A DNA stretch of 64,000 bases from an uncultured Lachnospiraceae bacterium. Its GTDB lineage: Bacteria; Bacillota; Clostridia; Lachnospirales; Lachnospiraceae. Numbering within the stretch: the first letter of the stretch is position 1; every line of letters begins with the position of its first letter. A model generated the notes under the pieces. It worked only from the letters and a program-made list of their open reading frames with translations. It did no database searches and was not told the DNA's origin. The stretch covers positions 62,001 to 126,000 of the forward strand of contig CANRMA010000006.1 in the NCBI GenBank assembly GCA_947631625.1, given 5' to 3'. The position numbers and the translations under genes were made by a program. Positions 43,832-53,824 of the stretch are shown here, in pieces.

Positions 43832-44764
43832 GTGTATCACGGAATCATAAATATATACAAAGAAGCCGGTTATACGTCGCATGACGTGGTAGCCAGACTG
43901 CGTGGGATTTTAGGGCAGAAAAAGATCGGACATACGGGAACCCTGGACCCGGATGCGACAGGGGTGCTTCCGGTGTGTCTGGGTGTGGGAACGAAGCTTT
44001 GCGATATGCTTACCGATAAGGATAAAGAGTATGTAGCAGAGCTTTATCTTGGTATGACCACGGATACGCAGGATATGTCGGGGAAAGTTATCTCGGAAAG
44101 CGATAAGCCCATAGATAAGACTGTTCTGGAAGATGAGAAAATAACAGGTATAATACAGTCTTTTCAGGGAACATATGACCAGATACCGCCCATGTATTCC
44201 GCGCTTAAGATTAACGGTAAAAAATTATACGAACTGGCGAGACAGGGCAGGGAAGTGGAGCGTAAGGCAAGAAGCGTAAACATAGAAGAGATAGAGATCC
44301 TTGAAATGAAACAGCCCGTTATAAAATTCAGAGTGGTGTGCTCCAAGGGGACATATATCCGTACGCTGTGCGATGATATCGGTAAGCGCGCAGGCTGCGG
44401 CGGCGCCATGAAGAGTCTTGTGAGAACGAGGGTAGGGCGTTTTGCGATACAGGATGCTCTTATGCTTGATGAGGTGGAGAAACTTGTGCACGAAGGACGG
44501 ATTGAGGATCATATTGTCTCACCCGACGAAATGTTTACGGAGTACGCCGTGGTTAAAGTCATGCCTGAATTTAAAAGGCTGCTTGAGAACGGGAACGGCC
44601 TGCTGACAAATATGGTTTACATAACTGATTGCCTTAATGACGGGGAAAATCTCAGAGTTTATGATGAAAGCGATCATTTTTATGGGATATACCGTTTTGA
44701 AAGCAGGACAAAACAACTTTTGCCGGTCAGGATGTTTATTGTTACGGATCGGCCCAATCCATAG
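43832..44764 (+). CDS. truB: tRNA pseudouridine-55 synthase TruB
   Basis: The 310-residue protein starts at a GTG. The catalytic motif is [19 protein letters not shown] (active-site D at about residue 39). [18 protein letters not shown] and [17 protein letters not shown] are further landmarks. TruB modifies U55 in the T loop of tRNAs. The gap before it is filled by a tandem repeat. ribF follows after 38 bp. Confidence 0.96.
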   Translation: MYHGIINIYKEAGYTSHDVVARLRGILGQKKIGHTGTLDPDATGVLPVCLGVGTKLCDMLTDKDKEYVAELYLGMTTDTQDMSGKVISESDKPIDKTVLEDEKITGIIQSFQGTYDQIPPMYSALKINGKKLYELARQGREVERKARSVNIEEIEILEMKQPVIKFRVVCSKGTYIRTLCDDIGKRAGCGGAMKSLVRTRVGRFAIQDALMLDEVEKLVHEGRIEDHIVSPDEMFTEYAVVKVMPEFKRLLENGNGLLTNMVYITDCLNDGENLRVYDESDHFYGIYRFESRTKQLLPVRMFIVTDRPNP

Positions 44765-44802
44765 CAGCGCTTAGCTGTATAAGAGAAAGGCGCGGTTTTA
44801 TC

Positions 44803-45729
44803 ATGCGGATCATACAGGGATTGACGGAATTTAATATAGAAGGTAAAAGCGCGGTCGCGATCGGTAAGTTTGACGGAATGCATTTGGGACACCGTAAACT
44901 TATTGACGAAATATTGAGAAGCAGAGAACAGGGAATATTAGCGGTCATCTTTACTTTTGAACCGTCGCCGGAGGCTTATTTTGCGGGCAGGACGCTTAAA
45001 GGCCTGATGAGCAGGGATGAAAAGAGAGAGGCGTTTGATAAGCTTGGCATAGATGTGCTGATAGAGTTCCCGATGAATGCGGAGACTGTCGTCACACCGC
45101 CCGGACTTTTTATAAAAGATTATCTTGCAGGCAGGCTGAACGCGGCGGTCATAGCGGCGGGAACAGACATATCTTTTGGCGATAAAGGAGCCGGAGACGC
45201 CGGGCTTCTTAAGCGTATGGCCGATGTGTACGGCTATAGGGCTCATATTATCGATAAAGTTACTTTTGAGGGCAAAGAAATAAGTTCCACGCTTATACGT
45301 GAACTTCTTGTAAACGGCGACATAGACAAAGTTGCGGCGCTTCTTGACGAACCGTATTCCGTAAGCGGTATGGTTTTGCACGGGAGACGCCTGGGCAGGG
45401 AACTTGGAATGCCGACAGCCAATATCGCGCCGCCCGAAGAGAAACTTCTTCCGCCTGCGGGAGTGTACTATTCTTATTCATATCTGGACGGCGTTAAATA
45501 TAATTCCATTTCCAATATAGGCTGCAAGCCCACAGTGGCTTCGGAGCAGACGACGGGTGTGGAGACTTATTTGTATGACTATGACGGCTATGCATATGGC
45601 CATAAGCTTAAAGTGGAACTTCTGGGCTTTAAGAGGCCGGAAATGAAATTTGAGAGCGTGGAGGCTCTGAAAGCGCAGATGGCCGACGATATAAGAGCCG
45701 GAAGGCAGTTTCATAAGAAGCGGCAATAA
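44803..45729 (+). CDS. ribF: Bifunctional riboflavin kinase/FAD synthetase RibF
   Basis: The 308-residue protein has an N-terminal FMN adenylyltransferase domain (GKFDGMHLGHRKLI, nucleotidyltransferase motif; later ISSTLIRELLVNGDI). The C-terminal riboflavin kinase domain reads GRRLGRELGMPTANIAPPEE and ISNIGCKPTV. It makes FMN and then FAD from riboflavin. Last gene of the translation operon, as in many Firmicutes. Confidence 0.96.
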   Translation: MRIIQGLTEFNIEGKSAVAIGKFDGMHLGHRKLIDEILRSREQGILAVIFTFEPSPEAYFAGRTLKGLMSRDEKREAFDKLGIDVLIEFPMNAETVVTPPGLFIKDYLAGRLNAAVIAAGTDISFGDKGAGDAGLLKRMADVYGYRAHIIDKVTFEGKEISSTLIRELLVNGDIDKVAALLDEPYSVSGMVLHGRRLGRELGMPTANIAPPEEKLLPPAGVYYSYSYLDGVKYNSISNIGCKPTVASEQTTGVETYLYDYDGYAYGHKLKVELLGFKRPEMKFESVEALKAQMADDIRAGRQFHKKRQ

Positions 45730-45782
45730 GCAGCGGCAGAGAAATTAATACTTGTCATAGAGGAAGATTTATCATAAAATAA

Positions 45783-45819
45783 ATATGTATATTGTTTTTT
45801 ATATATGTATATTGTTTTT
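45783..45819. repeat. 20-bp tandem duplication upstream of the Na/Pi symporter gene
   Basis: ATATGTATATTGTTTTT occurs at 45783 and again at 45803, in a 20-bp register. Non-coding. Confidence 0.6.
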
Positions 45820-45865
45820 ATGTAGGCTTATGCAGGTGAATACTAAGGAAGGATATGAGATAAAC

Positions 45866-47497
45866 ATGAGTCTGGAGATAATTCTTTCTTTGGCGGGCGG
45901 ACTTGGCCTGTTCCTCTTCGGAATGAGAGTCATGAGCGAGAGCATTGAAAAAGTTGCCGGCGCCAAACTCAGACAGATATTGGAACAACTGACGACCAAC
46001 CGTTTTACGGGCATTCTGGTAGGAGCTGTCTTCACTGCGATCATTCAGTCGTCATCGGCCTGTACCGTGATGGTGGTCAGTTTTGTAAACTCAGGTCTGA
46101 TGAATCTTTATCAGGCGGCGGGGGTCATATTCGGCGCCAATATCGGAACCACTATCACATCGCTTTTGGTTTCCTTTAAATTAGAAAAAATAGCACCCGT
46201 TATTTTATTGGCGGGCGTCATAATGGCAATGGTCTGTAAAAAGCAGAAGCAGGCTAAATTTGCGGAGATAATAATAGGGTTCGGCATTTTGTTCATGGGG
46301 CTTAGCGCTATGTCCGGGGCTATGTCGGGAATGAAGGATTCTCAGGCCGTGCTCAATATGTTCGCTTCTCTTGAGTCTCCCATTATAGCAGTGTTGCTGG
46401 GAGCGGTCCTGACCGCGATCATCCAGAGTTCTTCGGTCACTGTCAGTATCATGGTGCTTATGGCCAATCAGGGGCTTTTGGGGCTTGATATGTGCATGTT
46501 CATCATTCTGGGCTGTAACATAGGCGCCTGCACATCTGCGCTGCTTGCGTCGCTTACCGGTAAAAAGGATGCTAAAAGGGCGGCTTCGATCCATTTGATC
46601 TTTAATGTGATAGGAACCGTTATCGTATTTATAATATTTATGCTCGGAGTGGATAAAGTTGTGGCTGCGCTTGCCGTGGCGGCCAATAATGACGCGGGGC
46701 GCATCGTGGCTTACGCCCATATATCCATTAAGATCTTTCAGGTTATAATAATGTCGCCGTTCATAGGCGCCATTGTTAAACTTACTTACATAGTAGTGCC
46801 CGGCGACGACAAAAAGATCGGCTACCGTGAGAGCCATCAGCTTAAGTACATAGGCGAAAAGGTCGTATTTAATCCGGCTACGGCAATAGTGGAAGTTATC
46901 AAGGAACTTGACCGCATGGCGTCTTTGGCAAGCGAAAATTTAAACCGCGCGATGAATGCGCTTGTTACGATGGACGAAGAGGAAATAGAAGAAGTGCATG
47001 CGGTAGAGGAGAATATCGATTTTTTAAGTCATGCCATTTCAGACTATCTGGTAAAAATAAATCAGGCTACCCTGCCTATCGAAGATCTTAAGAGCATAGG
47101 CGCTCTTTTCCATGTGGTGAACGATATAGAGAGGATAGGCGATCATGCGGAAAATATAGCCAATGCTGCAAGGGACAGGATAGATGATAATGTTTCCATA
47201 AGCAAAGAAGCGCAGTCAGAGCTTGGGAGCATGTTGGATATGGTCAACACGATACTCAGATTTTCAATGGAAATGTTTGTAAAAGGTTCCGACGAACATG
47301 AAGAGGATGTAAACCATTTGGAAGAAGCGATCAACGAGAAAGAAAAAGAGCTGCAGAAGAAACATCTCGAGCGGCTTACCAATAATGAGTGCACGCCGGA
47401 AGCGGGAGTCCTGTTTTCGGATATTACTTCCGGACTGGAGAGGATCGCGGCGCATGCGGTCAATATAGCGTTTGCGACCGTAAGTATGGATACATGA
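45866..47497 (+). CDS. Na+/phosphate symporter family protein with PhoU-like C-terminal domain
   Basis: The protein has 543 residues. The N-terminal membrane part carries two inverted Na/Pi repeats: GGLGLFLFGMRVMSESIEKV with IIQSSSACTVMVVSFVNSGL, and later AIIQSSSVTVSIMVLMANQG. The QSSS motifs bind Na+ and phosphate. From about residue 345 a helical PhoU-like domain follows (FHVVNDIERIGDHAENIANA). The ATG at 45866 was preferred because it starts the membrane domain; an upstream frame adds a poorly supported leader. It imports or exports phosphate. Confidence 0.92.
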   Translation: MSLEIILSLAGGLGLFLFGMRVMSESIEKVAGAKLRQILEQLTTNRFTGILVGAVFTAIIQSSSACTVMVVSFVNSGLMNLYQAAGVIFGANIGTTITSLLVSFKLEKIAPVILLAGVIMAMVCKKQKQAKFAEIIIGFGILFMGLSAMSGAMSGMKDSQAVLNMFASLESPIIAVLLGAVLTAIIQSSSVTVSIMVLMANQGLLGLDMCMFIILGCNIGACTSALLASLTGKKDAKRAASIHLIFNVIGTVIVFIIFMLGVDKVVAALAVAANNDAGRIVAYAHISIKIFQVIIMSPFIGAIVKLTYIVVPGDDKKIGYRESHQLKYIGEKVVFNPATAIVEVIKELDRMASLASENLNRAMNALVTMDEEEIEEVHAVEENIDFLSHAISDYLVKINQATLPIEDLKSIGALFHVVNDIERIGDHAENIANAARDRIDDNVSISKEAQSELGSMLDMVNTILRFSMEMFVKGSDEHEEDVNHLEEAINEKEKELQKKHLERLTNNECTPEAGVLFSDITSGLERIAAHAVNIAFATVSMDT

Positions 47498-47536
47498 TCA
47501 GTTATCGCGCTTATATGCGGAAAGGAAATTACCCGA

Positions 47537-47968
47537 ATGAAATATGACTGGGGCGACTCATGGGACGGCTTCGACGGAAGCGAACATGTGTACGATGAAA
47601 AAAAAGAGCGTGGATTCAGAACGGGAATATGGAAAGTTCTGTGCGTTATCATGGCTTTTATGGTGATCTATCTTGTAAATGATCACATTAAGGAGATACG
47701 CTTCGTGGACGGAGCCAAAGTGATAGAAGCCCATTATTATGAAAACAGCAGATCTTACGCAAGGTATATGGATGAAAACGGACAGTATTATATATTTAAT
47801 CTGTCAGCTTATATTCCTGAGCATGACGCAGACACGGTCAAGATGTATTACAGGGATGATATCCGATATGCCAGACCGCGCAACAGCATAGGATCGAGGA
47901 TCTTTTATTACTTTTTTTTCGGAGGGCTTCTGCTTATAAGCATATGGCGTATCCGTAAAAACGGCTGA
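47537..47968 (+). CDS. Hypothetical two-helix membrane protein
   Basis: The 143-residue product has an N-terminal polar part, a first helix (WKVLCVIMAFMVIYLV, about residues 32-47), an extracytoplasmic domain of about 75 residues, and a second helix near the C-terminus (IFYYFFFGGLLLISIW). It lies 39 bp after the Na/Pi symporter and may be co-transcribed with it. No family was recognised. Confidence 0.7.
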   Translation: MKYDWGDSWDGFDGSEHVYDEKKERGFRTGIWKVLCVIMAFMVIYLVNDHIKEIRFVDGAKVIEAHYYENSRSYARYMDENGQYYIFNLSAYIPEHDADTVKMYYRDDIRYARPRNSIGSRIFYYFFFGGLLLISIWRIRKNG

Positions 47969-48039
47969 GGAAGCGGCCGCCATGATATTGTTTCGAAAGT
48001 CTGAGGACGTATATCCTGACGGGAAGATATATATTTTAC

Positions 48040-48068
48040 TTGACATAATATAATAAACTTGCTATAAT
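48040..48068 (+). promoter_or_regulatory. Consensus sigma-A promoter upstream of the NlpC/P60 gene
   Basis: A perfect TTGACA (48040-48045) is followed after 17 bp by a perfect TATAAT (48063-48068). This is the strongest promoter in the window, 138 bp before the start codon. Confidence 0.8.
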
Positions 48069-48088
48069 AACAACACATTTGTAATATT

Positions 48089-48105
48089 TGTAACAATTAT
48101 GTAAT
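48089..48105 (+). promoter_or_regulatory. WalR-like box (TGTAAC-N5-TGTAAT)
   Basis: TGTAAC AATTA TGTAAT fits the WalR (YycF) consensus of two TGTWAH half-sites in 11-bp register. A further inverted half-site GTTACA follows at 48133. A second -10-like TATAAT lies at 48152-48157 with a weak -35, so the box could activate that promoter or repress the upstream one. WalR controls cell-wall hydrolases, which matches the downstream gene. Confidence 0.5.
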
Positions 48106-48206
48106 AAATATAATCTAAAACTTAATTGTTTTGTTACAAAGAATAAAAACTTATAATATATAAAATAGTAAGTTACAGGTAAGCGGAAAGGTAAGGTTAT
48201 TTTTTA

Positions 48207-49619
48207 ATGAAGCATAAGGAATTGTGCCTTTTGATGGCGTTAGCGCTGTTGGTTCAGCCTATAAGCATATGGGCGGCGCAGACTGACGCTTATGCGCAGG
48301 TTGAGATACAGAATGAAAACACAAGCTCACAGACGGCTAAGTCTGTGCTTGAAGGATTGAGCGCCGGCGCGGATCTGATCGGAAATATTTCAGATGCCGA
48401 CAGCGTTAAGGATGAAGGGCAGCTTTCAAGCCGGACGGAAGCGGATGAGTTTTCGGTTTCTGACGGAAGTTCATTGGGAAGCTTCACTGAAGGCAGCGTT
48501 ACAGGCAACGGTGATGCAAAAAGCAGTGAGCCGGATGTAAATATCGGAACGAATGAAGATAACGAAAACAACGGGAATGAAGACGGATCAGCGGATAACG
48601 CCGACGATGCGGCAGAGGGCGCCGATCAGAATGATACAAAGACAGATGTAAACGGAGAGTCGGGAGAAGTCTCGGCAATGAGCAAGGCGCTTGGAGAGCC
48701 TGTAGGCATATCGTCTTTGGTTGAAGCCGATAAGACGAGAGAAGAGTATGCGCAGGCGTATGAAGACGCCAAGAATGCCAACTGGGGCTATACCAATCTG
48801 GGTATAGCTAATGTCGATAATAATCTGAATATAAGAGCCGTTGCGGCGGAAGACGGAAAACTTGTAGGTAAGCTTCCGAAGGACGCGGCGTGTGAAGTAT
48901 TGGATACGGACGATACATGGGCGCATATAAAATCAGGCCAGGTAGAAGGCTATGTAAGCTGTGATTACCTTATTACCGGAGTGCAGGCAAAGCACAGGGC
49001 GGAAGAACTTGTAGCCACCGTGGCGACGGTTACGGCAGACGGCCTTAAGGTAAGGGCGCAGGCGAGTACTGAGTCGGAAGTTATCACACAGGTTCCCAGA
49101 GGAGAGCGTCTTGAAGTAGTTGAGTCCGAGGGGGATTGGATAAAAGTATATCTGGACGACGAAGAAGTGTATGTCAGCGCCGAATATGTAAAAGTGGATG
49201 CTGAACTTGCTACTGCGATTACCATGACTGAACTTTTATACGGGCAGGGTGTATCTGACGTGCGTGTTGATCTGTGTCAGTATGCCAAGGAATTTTTGGG
49301 CAATCCATACGTATGGGGCGGCACCAGTCTTACCAAAGGCGCCGACTGCTCGGGTTTTGTGCTCAGCGTATTTAAGAAGTTCGGCATAAGCCTGCCTCAC
49401 TACTCGGGATCTCAGGCAAGCTGCGGTAAGACGATAAAGCTTGCGGAAGCGAAGCCGGGCGATCTGGTATTTTACGGAAACGGTAAGAGGATCAACCATG
49501 TAGCAATCTATATAGGAGGCGGGCAGGTCATACATGCAAGCAGTCCCAAGACGGGTATCAAGATCTCCAATGCAACTTACAGATCTCCGGTTAAAGTAGT
49601 GCGCATCATCAATGATTGA
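48207..49619 (+). CDS. Secreted NlpC/P60 peptidoglycan hydrolase with two SH3 domains
   Basis: The 470-residue protein has a signal peptide (1-22, ending AA). A Ser/Asp/Asn-rich linker (to about 165) is followed by two bacterial SH3 domains (about 200-255 and 270-330). The C-terminal NlpC/P60 domain has the catalytic triad in DCSGF (C381), NHVAIYIGGG (H431) and VIHASS (H443). Such enzymes cut D-gamma-glutamyl-diamino acid bonds in stem peptides during growth or separation. A strong promoter and WalR-like box lie upstream, and an intrinsic terminator follows. Confidence 0.94.
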   Translation: MKHKELCLLMALALLVQPISIWAAQTDAYAQVEIQNENTSSQTAKSVLEGLSAGADLIGNISDADSVKDEGQLSSRTEADEFSVSDGSSLGSFTEGSVTGNGDAKSSEPDVNIGTNEDNENNGNEDGSADNADDAAEGADQNDTKTDVNGESGEVSAMSKALGEPVGISSLVEADKTREEYAQAYEDAKNANWGYTNLGIANVDNNLNIRAVAAEDGKLVGKLPKDAACEVLDTDDTWAHIKSGQVEGYVSCDYLITGVQAKHRAEELVATVATVTADGLKVRAQASTESEVITQVPRGERLEVVESEGDWIKVYLDDEEVYVSAEYVKVDAELATAITMTELLYGQGVSDVRVDLCQYAKEFLGNPYVWGGTSLTKGADCSGFVLSVFKKFGISLPHYSGSQASCGKTIKLAEAKPGDLVFYGNGKRINHVAIYIGGGQVIHASSPKTGIKISNATYRSPVKVVRIIND

Positions 49620-49637
49620 TCAAATTGCAAATATTCA

Positions 49638-49675
49638 AAAGAGCTTTCCGCTTTTGATGTCCGGAAAGCTCTTTG
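49638..49675 (+). terminator. Intrinsic terminator after the NlpC/P60 gene
   Basis: AAAGAGCTTTCCG (49638-49650) pairs perfectly over 13 bp with CGGAAAGCTCTTT (49662-49674). The T-run is short (CTTTGTGCTTT). Confidence 0.8.
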
Positions 49676-49707
49676 TGCTTTATCATATAAACTTTGAAAG
49701 GCAAATT

Positions 49708-51186
49708 ATGGAAAGGCTTGTAAGGTTTAAGGAGCGGCTTAAAAAAGGTCTGCCGGGATATATTTTAAATTTATCCGTGCTGCTTGTTTTCTGGGGCGGG
49801 CTTTTAAGAAAAAGCTATAATTATGACACCGTATATCATATGGTAGTGGACGACGCGGACGTTATGACAAGGATAAGGGGAGGGCGGTATGCAGCGGCTC
49901 TGATCGATTATGCGCTGCTTAAGTTCGGTCTCAGAACTACCGATAATATCAGTATTACGATACTTTTGTCATTATTGATCCTGGCGGCGGCAATGTATGC
50001 GGTCCGGTCTTTGTTTGAAAAATATGCGCCGGACGATAAATTGGCGAAGGCAGGTTTTTATTGCGGCCTTGGGTTCGTGTTCCTGAATGTCCAGTTCGCC
50101 GAGCTGTTAATGTTTAGCGAATACAGCATATACTATGCTTTGGCTTACTTTGCGGCGGCTTTGGGAGTTTTGTTTTATTTCAGGAAAAAATATCCTGCAG
50201 CGATATTGATGTACGCAATAGCGGTAAGTTTTTATCAAAATTCAGTAGTATTTGCGGCTATACTTTCGGCTTTTTACATACTGGCGGATGAAAAAATGCA
50301 TTTATCGATAAAGGCTGTGCTGCGTGAGATCACTGCGGTTATGCTGTGTATGGCAATGGGCGGACTGGATCTTATCAGTATAAGGATATTGGAGAAGCTT
50401 GATATAATACCGCTTTCCGGAAAGGTATCGGGATTGGGGGATATATCGCAGAAGCTTTCCGATGCTTTCGGGAGTTTTGTCCTGCTTAACAAAAGCGGCG
50501 GCGGTATGCTTCCGGGATTATGGCTTCCGTTCATCTTTGAGATGATGATTTTGGCGGCGGTGATTTATTATTGTATTAAAGAGCATAAGGCGGACGGCGC
50601 GGTATTTCTTTTAATGGTATGCATGGGAAGTTTTGCCCTGCTGTATGTTATACCATTTGCCTCATTTGAGTTCTTTTTTCCGCCCAGACTTTCTTTCTGC
50701 TTTTTTTTGGCGCAGGGACTGCTGCTTGTAAGCGCTTATCTTTGTGACTTTGCCAAAACGCATAGGCTTTTGGGCTTAGCCGGGGTTTTTTATCTGTTTG
50801 TTCATTTTATTTTTGCGGACTTTATCGTGACGGATCATTTGGTGAGCAATGCCCTTGATGAAGTATATGTTAATATGGTCTATGAAGAGATACTTAAGTA
50901 TGAGAAGGAGAGCGGCATACAGGTGACAAAGCTGGCGGTTATGAAAGATGCATATGCGCCGTCCTGTTACAGTCAGCTTTCGGATATCTCCGCTCCTGTA
51001 AACGCAAGGACGATAGACGAGGTGCCTGTATCCATAATTCAGGTGGTAACAGGCAGGGATCTTGAGAAAACGGATATGCCTGCGGCCATAAGGGATAAAT
51101 ATTTTAAGGATAAGGACTGGGATCATTTCGATGCGGATGAGCAGCTTGTAATAGAGGGCGATACTGCGTATTGGTGTGTGTTCTGA
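49708..51186 (+). CDS. GtrII-like multi-spanning membrane protein (putative glucosyltransferase)
   Basis: The 492-residue protein starts at the ATG at 49708, after the terminator, with GAAAGG upstream; an earlier frame overlaps the hydrolase gene and is rejected. About 10-11 membrane helices are present. An early loop DDADVMTRIRGGRYAAALID and later hydrophobic stretches resemble GtrII-family proteins, GT-C-like enzymes using lipid-linked glucose to decorate surface polysaccharides. About 110 residues at the C-terminus form a soluble domain. No partner GtrA/GtrB genes are next to it. Family call is moderate. Confidence 0.65.
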   Translation: MERLVRFKERLKKGLPGYILNLSVLLVFWGGLLRKSYNYDTVYHMVVDDADVMTRIRGGRYAAALIDYALLKFGLRTTDNISITILLSLLILAAAMYAVRSLFEKYAPDDKLAKAGFYCGLGFVFLNVQFAELLMFSEYSIYYALAYFAAALGVLFYFRKKYPAAILMYAIAVSFYQNSVVFAAILSAFYILADEKMHLSIKAVLREITAVMLCMAMGGLDLISIRILEKLDIIPLSGKVSGLGDISQKLSDAFGSFVLLNKSGGGMLPGLWLPFIFEMMILAAVIYYCIKEHKADGAVFLLMVCMGSFALLYVIPFASFEFFFPPRLSFCFFLAQGLLLVSAYLCDFAKTHRLLGLAGVFYLFVHFIFADFIVTDHLVSNALDEVYVNMVYEEILKYEKESGIQVTKLAVMKDAYAPSCYSQLSDISAPVNARTIDEVPVSIIQVVTGRDLEKTDMPAAIRDKYFKDKDWDHFDADEQLVIEGDTAYWCVF

Positions 51187-51383
51187 AAAATTATGCGATG
51201 GAAATTGATAACAAACTGCGAATTGCTCTTTCATAACTAAAGCAGATATGATACAATAGGTATGGGATATGATATCATGATACAGGATCGCATATGATAT
51301 CACTGCAGATTTTTCATTGGGGAGTTGTAATGTGAACATTGTAAGAAACGGACATATATACGGAGAGAAAGTAGTTGAGATAA

Positions 51384-52043
51384 ATGAAATATAAGAAAAT
51401 TAATGAGGCGACCGTTCAGTGTATAATATCGGGAGAGGATATGGAAGAGTACGGACTTACCATTGCCGATATCTTTGAGCGGAACGAAAAAGGCGAAGGT
51501 TTTTTGCGGGACATAGTTGAAAGAGCGCATGATGAAGTCGGGTACAGTATGAAGGGCGATAATATAGCAATGCAGATCACGCCTATCCGGGATGAGGGAC
51601 TTGTGATAACGTTTTCGGACGCGGGTATAGCCGGTTTTCAGAATATGCTTGAACATATTAAGGAAGTGCTTGCGGGAATAGACACTGAAGCCATGAGCGA
51701 CGCCATCAAGGCGTTGGCGGATTCCAATAAGCGTAAGAGGGGCTTTGAAGATAGCTGCCGCATATTCGCTTTTTCCGCGTTGAATCACGCCATGCGGTAT
51801 TGTGCGGCGATACCGTCTGAGCTGTCTGTACGCAGTCATCTATATAAGGACAGGGAGATTTATTATCTGGTGATCGAGAAGCAGCGTCTTTCAAGAAAGA
51901 ACTTTAACAAGATAAGCGCGCAGGCCATAGAGTTTGCAACACTTGTGGTTCCTTCTGAGGAAAAGCTCATTTATCTGAGTGAGCATGGTGAATGTCTTAT
52001 AAAGGACAGGGCTGTGAGTTGGCTTAGGAGAATATCACGGTAA
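51384..52043 (+). CDS. MecA-like adaptor protein
   Basis: The 219-residue product begins with the MecA N-terminal substrate-binding region (MKYKKINEATVQCIISGEDM then EEYGLTIADIFERNEKGEGF). It ends in a ClpC-binding-like domain (SHLYKDREIYYLVIEKQRLS). MecA delivers proteins to the ClpCP protease. The weak TTTCAT-N17-TACAAT upstream may be its promoter. An intrinsic terminator follows the stop directly. Confidence 0.85.
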   Translation: MKYKKINEATVQCIISGEDMEEYGLTIADIFERNEKGEGFLRDIVERAHDEVGYSMKGDNIAMQITPIRDEGLVITFSDAGIAGFQNMLEHIKEVLAGIDTEAMSDAIKALADSNKRKRGFEDSCRIFAFSALNHAMRYCAAIPSELSVRSHLYKDREIYYLVIEKQRLSRKNFNKISAQAIEFATLVVPSEEKLIYLSEHGECLIKDRAVSWLRRISR

Positions 52044-52048
52044 TATTA

Positions 52049-52081
52049 AAATCTGCATGTGAGAGCATGCAGATTGTTTTT
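52049..52081 (+). terminator. Intrinsic terminator after the mecA-like gene
   Basis: ATCTGCATG (52051-52059) and CATGCAGAT (52066-52074) form a perfect 9-bp stem with a 6-nt loop, followed by TGTTTTTG. Confidence 0.85.
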
Positions 52082-52160
52082 GCCAAAGAAAAGAATAATA
52101 ATGATCAGATGATCGTGAAAAGGAATTTTGCGATTATCGACGGATTGTGAGGGTAAAGAT

Positions 52161-53804
52161 TTGGAAGAATTCAAACAGACAAGTTATGTAAACCATCAGG
52201 AAAATACGGAGAATGAAAGTGAAAAGCCGGGACTGCGGTATTGCGATTCCGGGATCGACAAGCGCATTATCCGCGCGGTTGAGGAAATGGGTTATGATCA
52301 TATGACGCCGATACAGGAACAGGCCATTCCCGTTTTTTTATCGGGAAAAGACGTAATAGGGCAGGCACAGACCGGAACAGGCAAAACAGCTGCATTCGGC
52401 ATACCTATTCTTGAAAAGATAAATTCTGAGAATAAGAATTTGCAGGCAATAATCCTGTGTCCCACCAGAGAACTTGCGATCCAGGCTGCGGACGAGCTGC
52501 GAAAATTTTCAAAATATATGCATGGCGTCAAGGTGCTGCCTATTTATGGCGGACAGGATATTTCAAGGCAGATCAAAGCCTTAAAAGGAGTACAGATCGT
52601 TGTGGGCACGCCGGGACGCGTTATGGATCATATGCGCCGTCACACCATGAAGATGGAGAACATAACCACCGTGGTGCTTGATGAGGCTGATGAAATGCTG
52701 AATATGGGCTTTCGCGAGGATATAGAGACCATACTTAAGGAAGTGCCGACGGAGAGGCAGACCGCGCTTTTCTCGGCGACCATGCCAAAGCCGATCCTGG
52801 ACATTACTAAACAGTATCAGAAGGATGCGGTTTTCTTAAAGATGACGCCTAAGGAGATCACCATATCTCTCATTAAACAGGCATATTATATTGTACAGCA
52901 CAAGAATAAAGAAGAGGTGCTGTGCAGACTTATGGATTATTATAACCCTGCAAGAGCGCTTATTTTCTGCAATACCAAGCGCATGGTGGACGAGCTGACA
53001 GAGAACCTCAAGAAAAGAGGTTATTCGGTGGAGGGACTGCACGGCGACCTCTCCCAACATCAGCGGGATACCGTTATGAATCTTTTTAAAAGCGGAAATG
53101 CGGCGGTGCTTATAGCTACAGATGTGGCGGCAAGGGGTATTGACGTCGATAATGTGGAGGCGGTCTTTAATTATGACGTGCCTGAAGATATAGAATATTA
53201 TGTGCACAGGATAGGCAGGACAGGCCGCGCCGGTAAGACAGGACGTTCTTTTACCCTTGCAACGGGCAGGGATATCCGCAAGATACGCGATATTGAAAGA
53301 ATCTGTCATACCAGGATAAGAGAGAGGAAGATCCCGTCGGCGACAGATATCACGGTCAGAAAGGCGGATAAGATACTTAATGAGGCGGAAGCGGTCATCG
53401 CGCAACAGGATATATCCAAGGCTGTACAGTTCATAGAAGCGCGTGTGGCGGCAGGGGAATACGATCTGCTTTCCTATGCGGCGGCGTTTATGAAAATGAA
53501 GCTTGGGGACGATATAGAGGATATTAAGCCCGAACGCGCGCGTTCAGAGCGCTTTTCGCGCGGCAGAAAGGAAAAGAGCGAAACCCGCAGGAGAGAGACC
53601 GGCAGGACGGCCGGTGAGAAGTCGGCCAAAAAGAAGATTGACCAAGATAGTCAATCCGGAGAAAAGAGTAAATACAGGGATAAAGACAAGAATAAGGGCA
53701 GATTTTCCAAGGGAAAGTCGAAACCATACGACAGAAGAGAAGCCGAAATAAACGGTCTGTATTCATCTCTTAGGATCAAAACAAAGAAAAAGGGCAAGAG
53801 CTAA
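52161..53804 (+). CDS. DEAD-box ATP-dependent RNA helicase (CshA/DeaD-like)
   Basis: The product has about 547 residues. The motifs are in order: Q motif (MTPIQEQAIP), I AQTGTGKT, Ia PTRELA, II VLDEADEM, III SAT, IV/V ATDVAARGIDV, VI HRIGRTGRAG. A C-terminal extension of about 190 residues is very basic (RRRETGRTAGEKSAKKKIDQ) and should bind RNA. The start is uncertain: TTG at 52161 with GAGG upstream is preferred, and TTG at 52128 is possible. Such helicases take part in ribosome assembly and mRNA decay. Confidence 0.93.
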   Translation: MEEFKQTSYVNHQENTENESEKPGLRYCDSGIDKRIIRAVEEMGYDHMTPIQEQAIPVFLSGKDVIGQAQTGTGKTAAFGIPILEKINSENKNLQAIILCPTRELAIQAADELRKFSKYMHGVKVLPIYGGQDISRQIKALKGVQIVVGTPGRVMDHMRRHTMKMENITTVVLDEADEMLNMGFREDIETILKEVPTERQTALFSATMPKPILDITKQYQKDAVFLKMTPKEITISLIKQAYYIVQHKNKEEVLCRLMDYYNPARALIFCNTKRMVDELTENLKKRGYSVEGLHGDLSQHQRDTVMNLFKSGNAAVLIATDVAARGIDVDNVEAVFNYDVPEDIEYYVHRIGRTGRAGKTGRSFTLATGRDIRKIRDIERICHTRIRERKIPSATDITVRKADKILNEAEAVIAQQDISKAVQFIEARVAAGEYDLLSYAAAFMKMKLGDDIEDIKPERARSERFSRGRKEKSETRRRETGRTAGEKSAKKKIDQDSQSGEKSKYRDKDKNKGRFSKGKSKPYDRREAEINGLYSSLRIKTKKKGKS

Positions 53805-53824
53805 GCGCTTATGGTAGTTTTTTA

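Noticed and set aside
49612-49707. Upstream start for the GtrII-like gene overlapping the NlpC/P60 gene
   Set aside because: It would place an intrinsic terminator within the coding sequence; the ATG at 49708 lies just after it.
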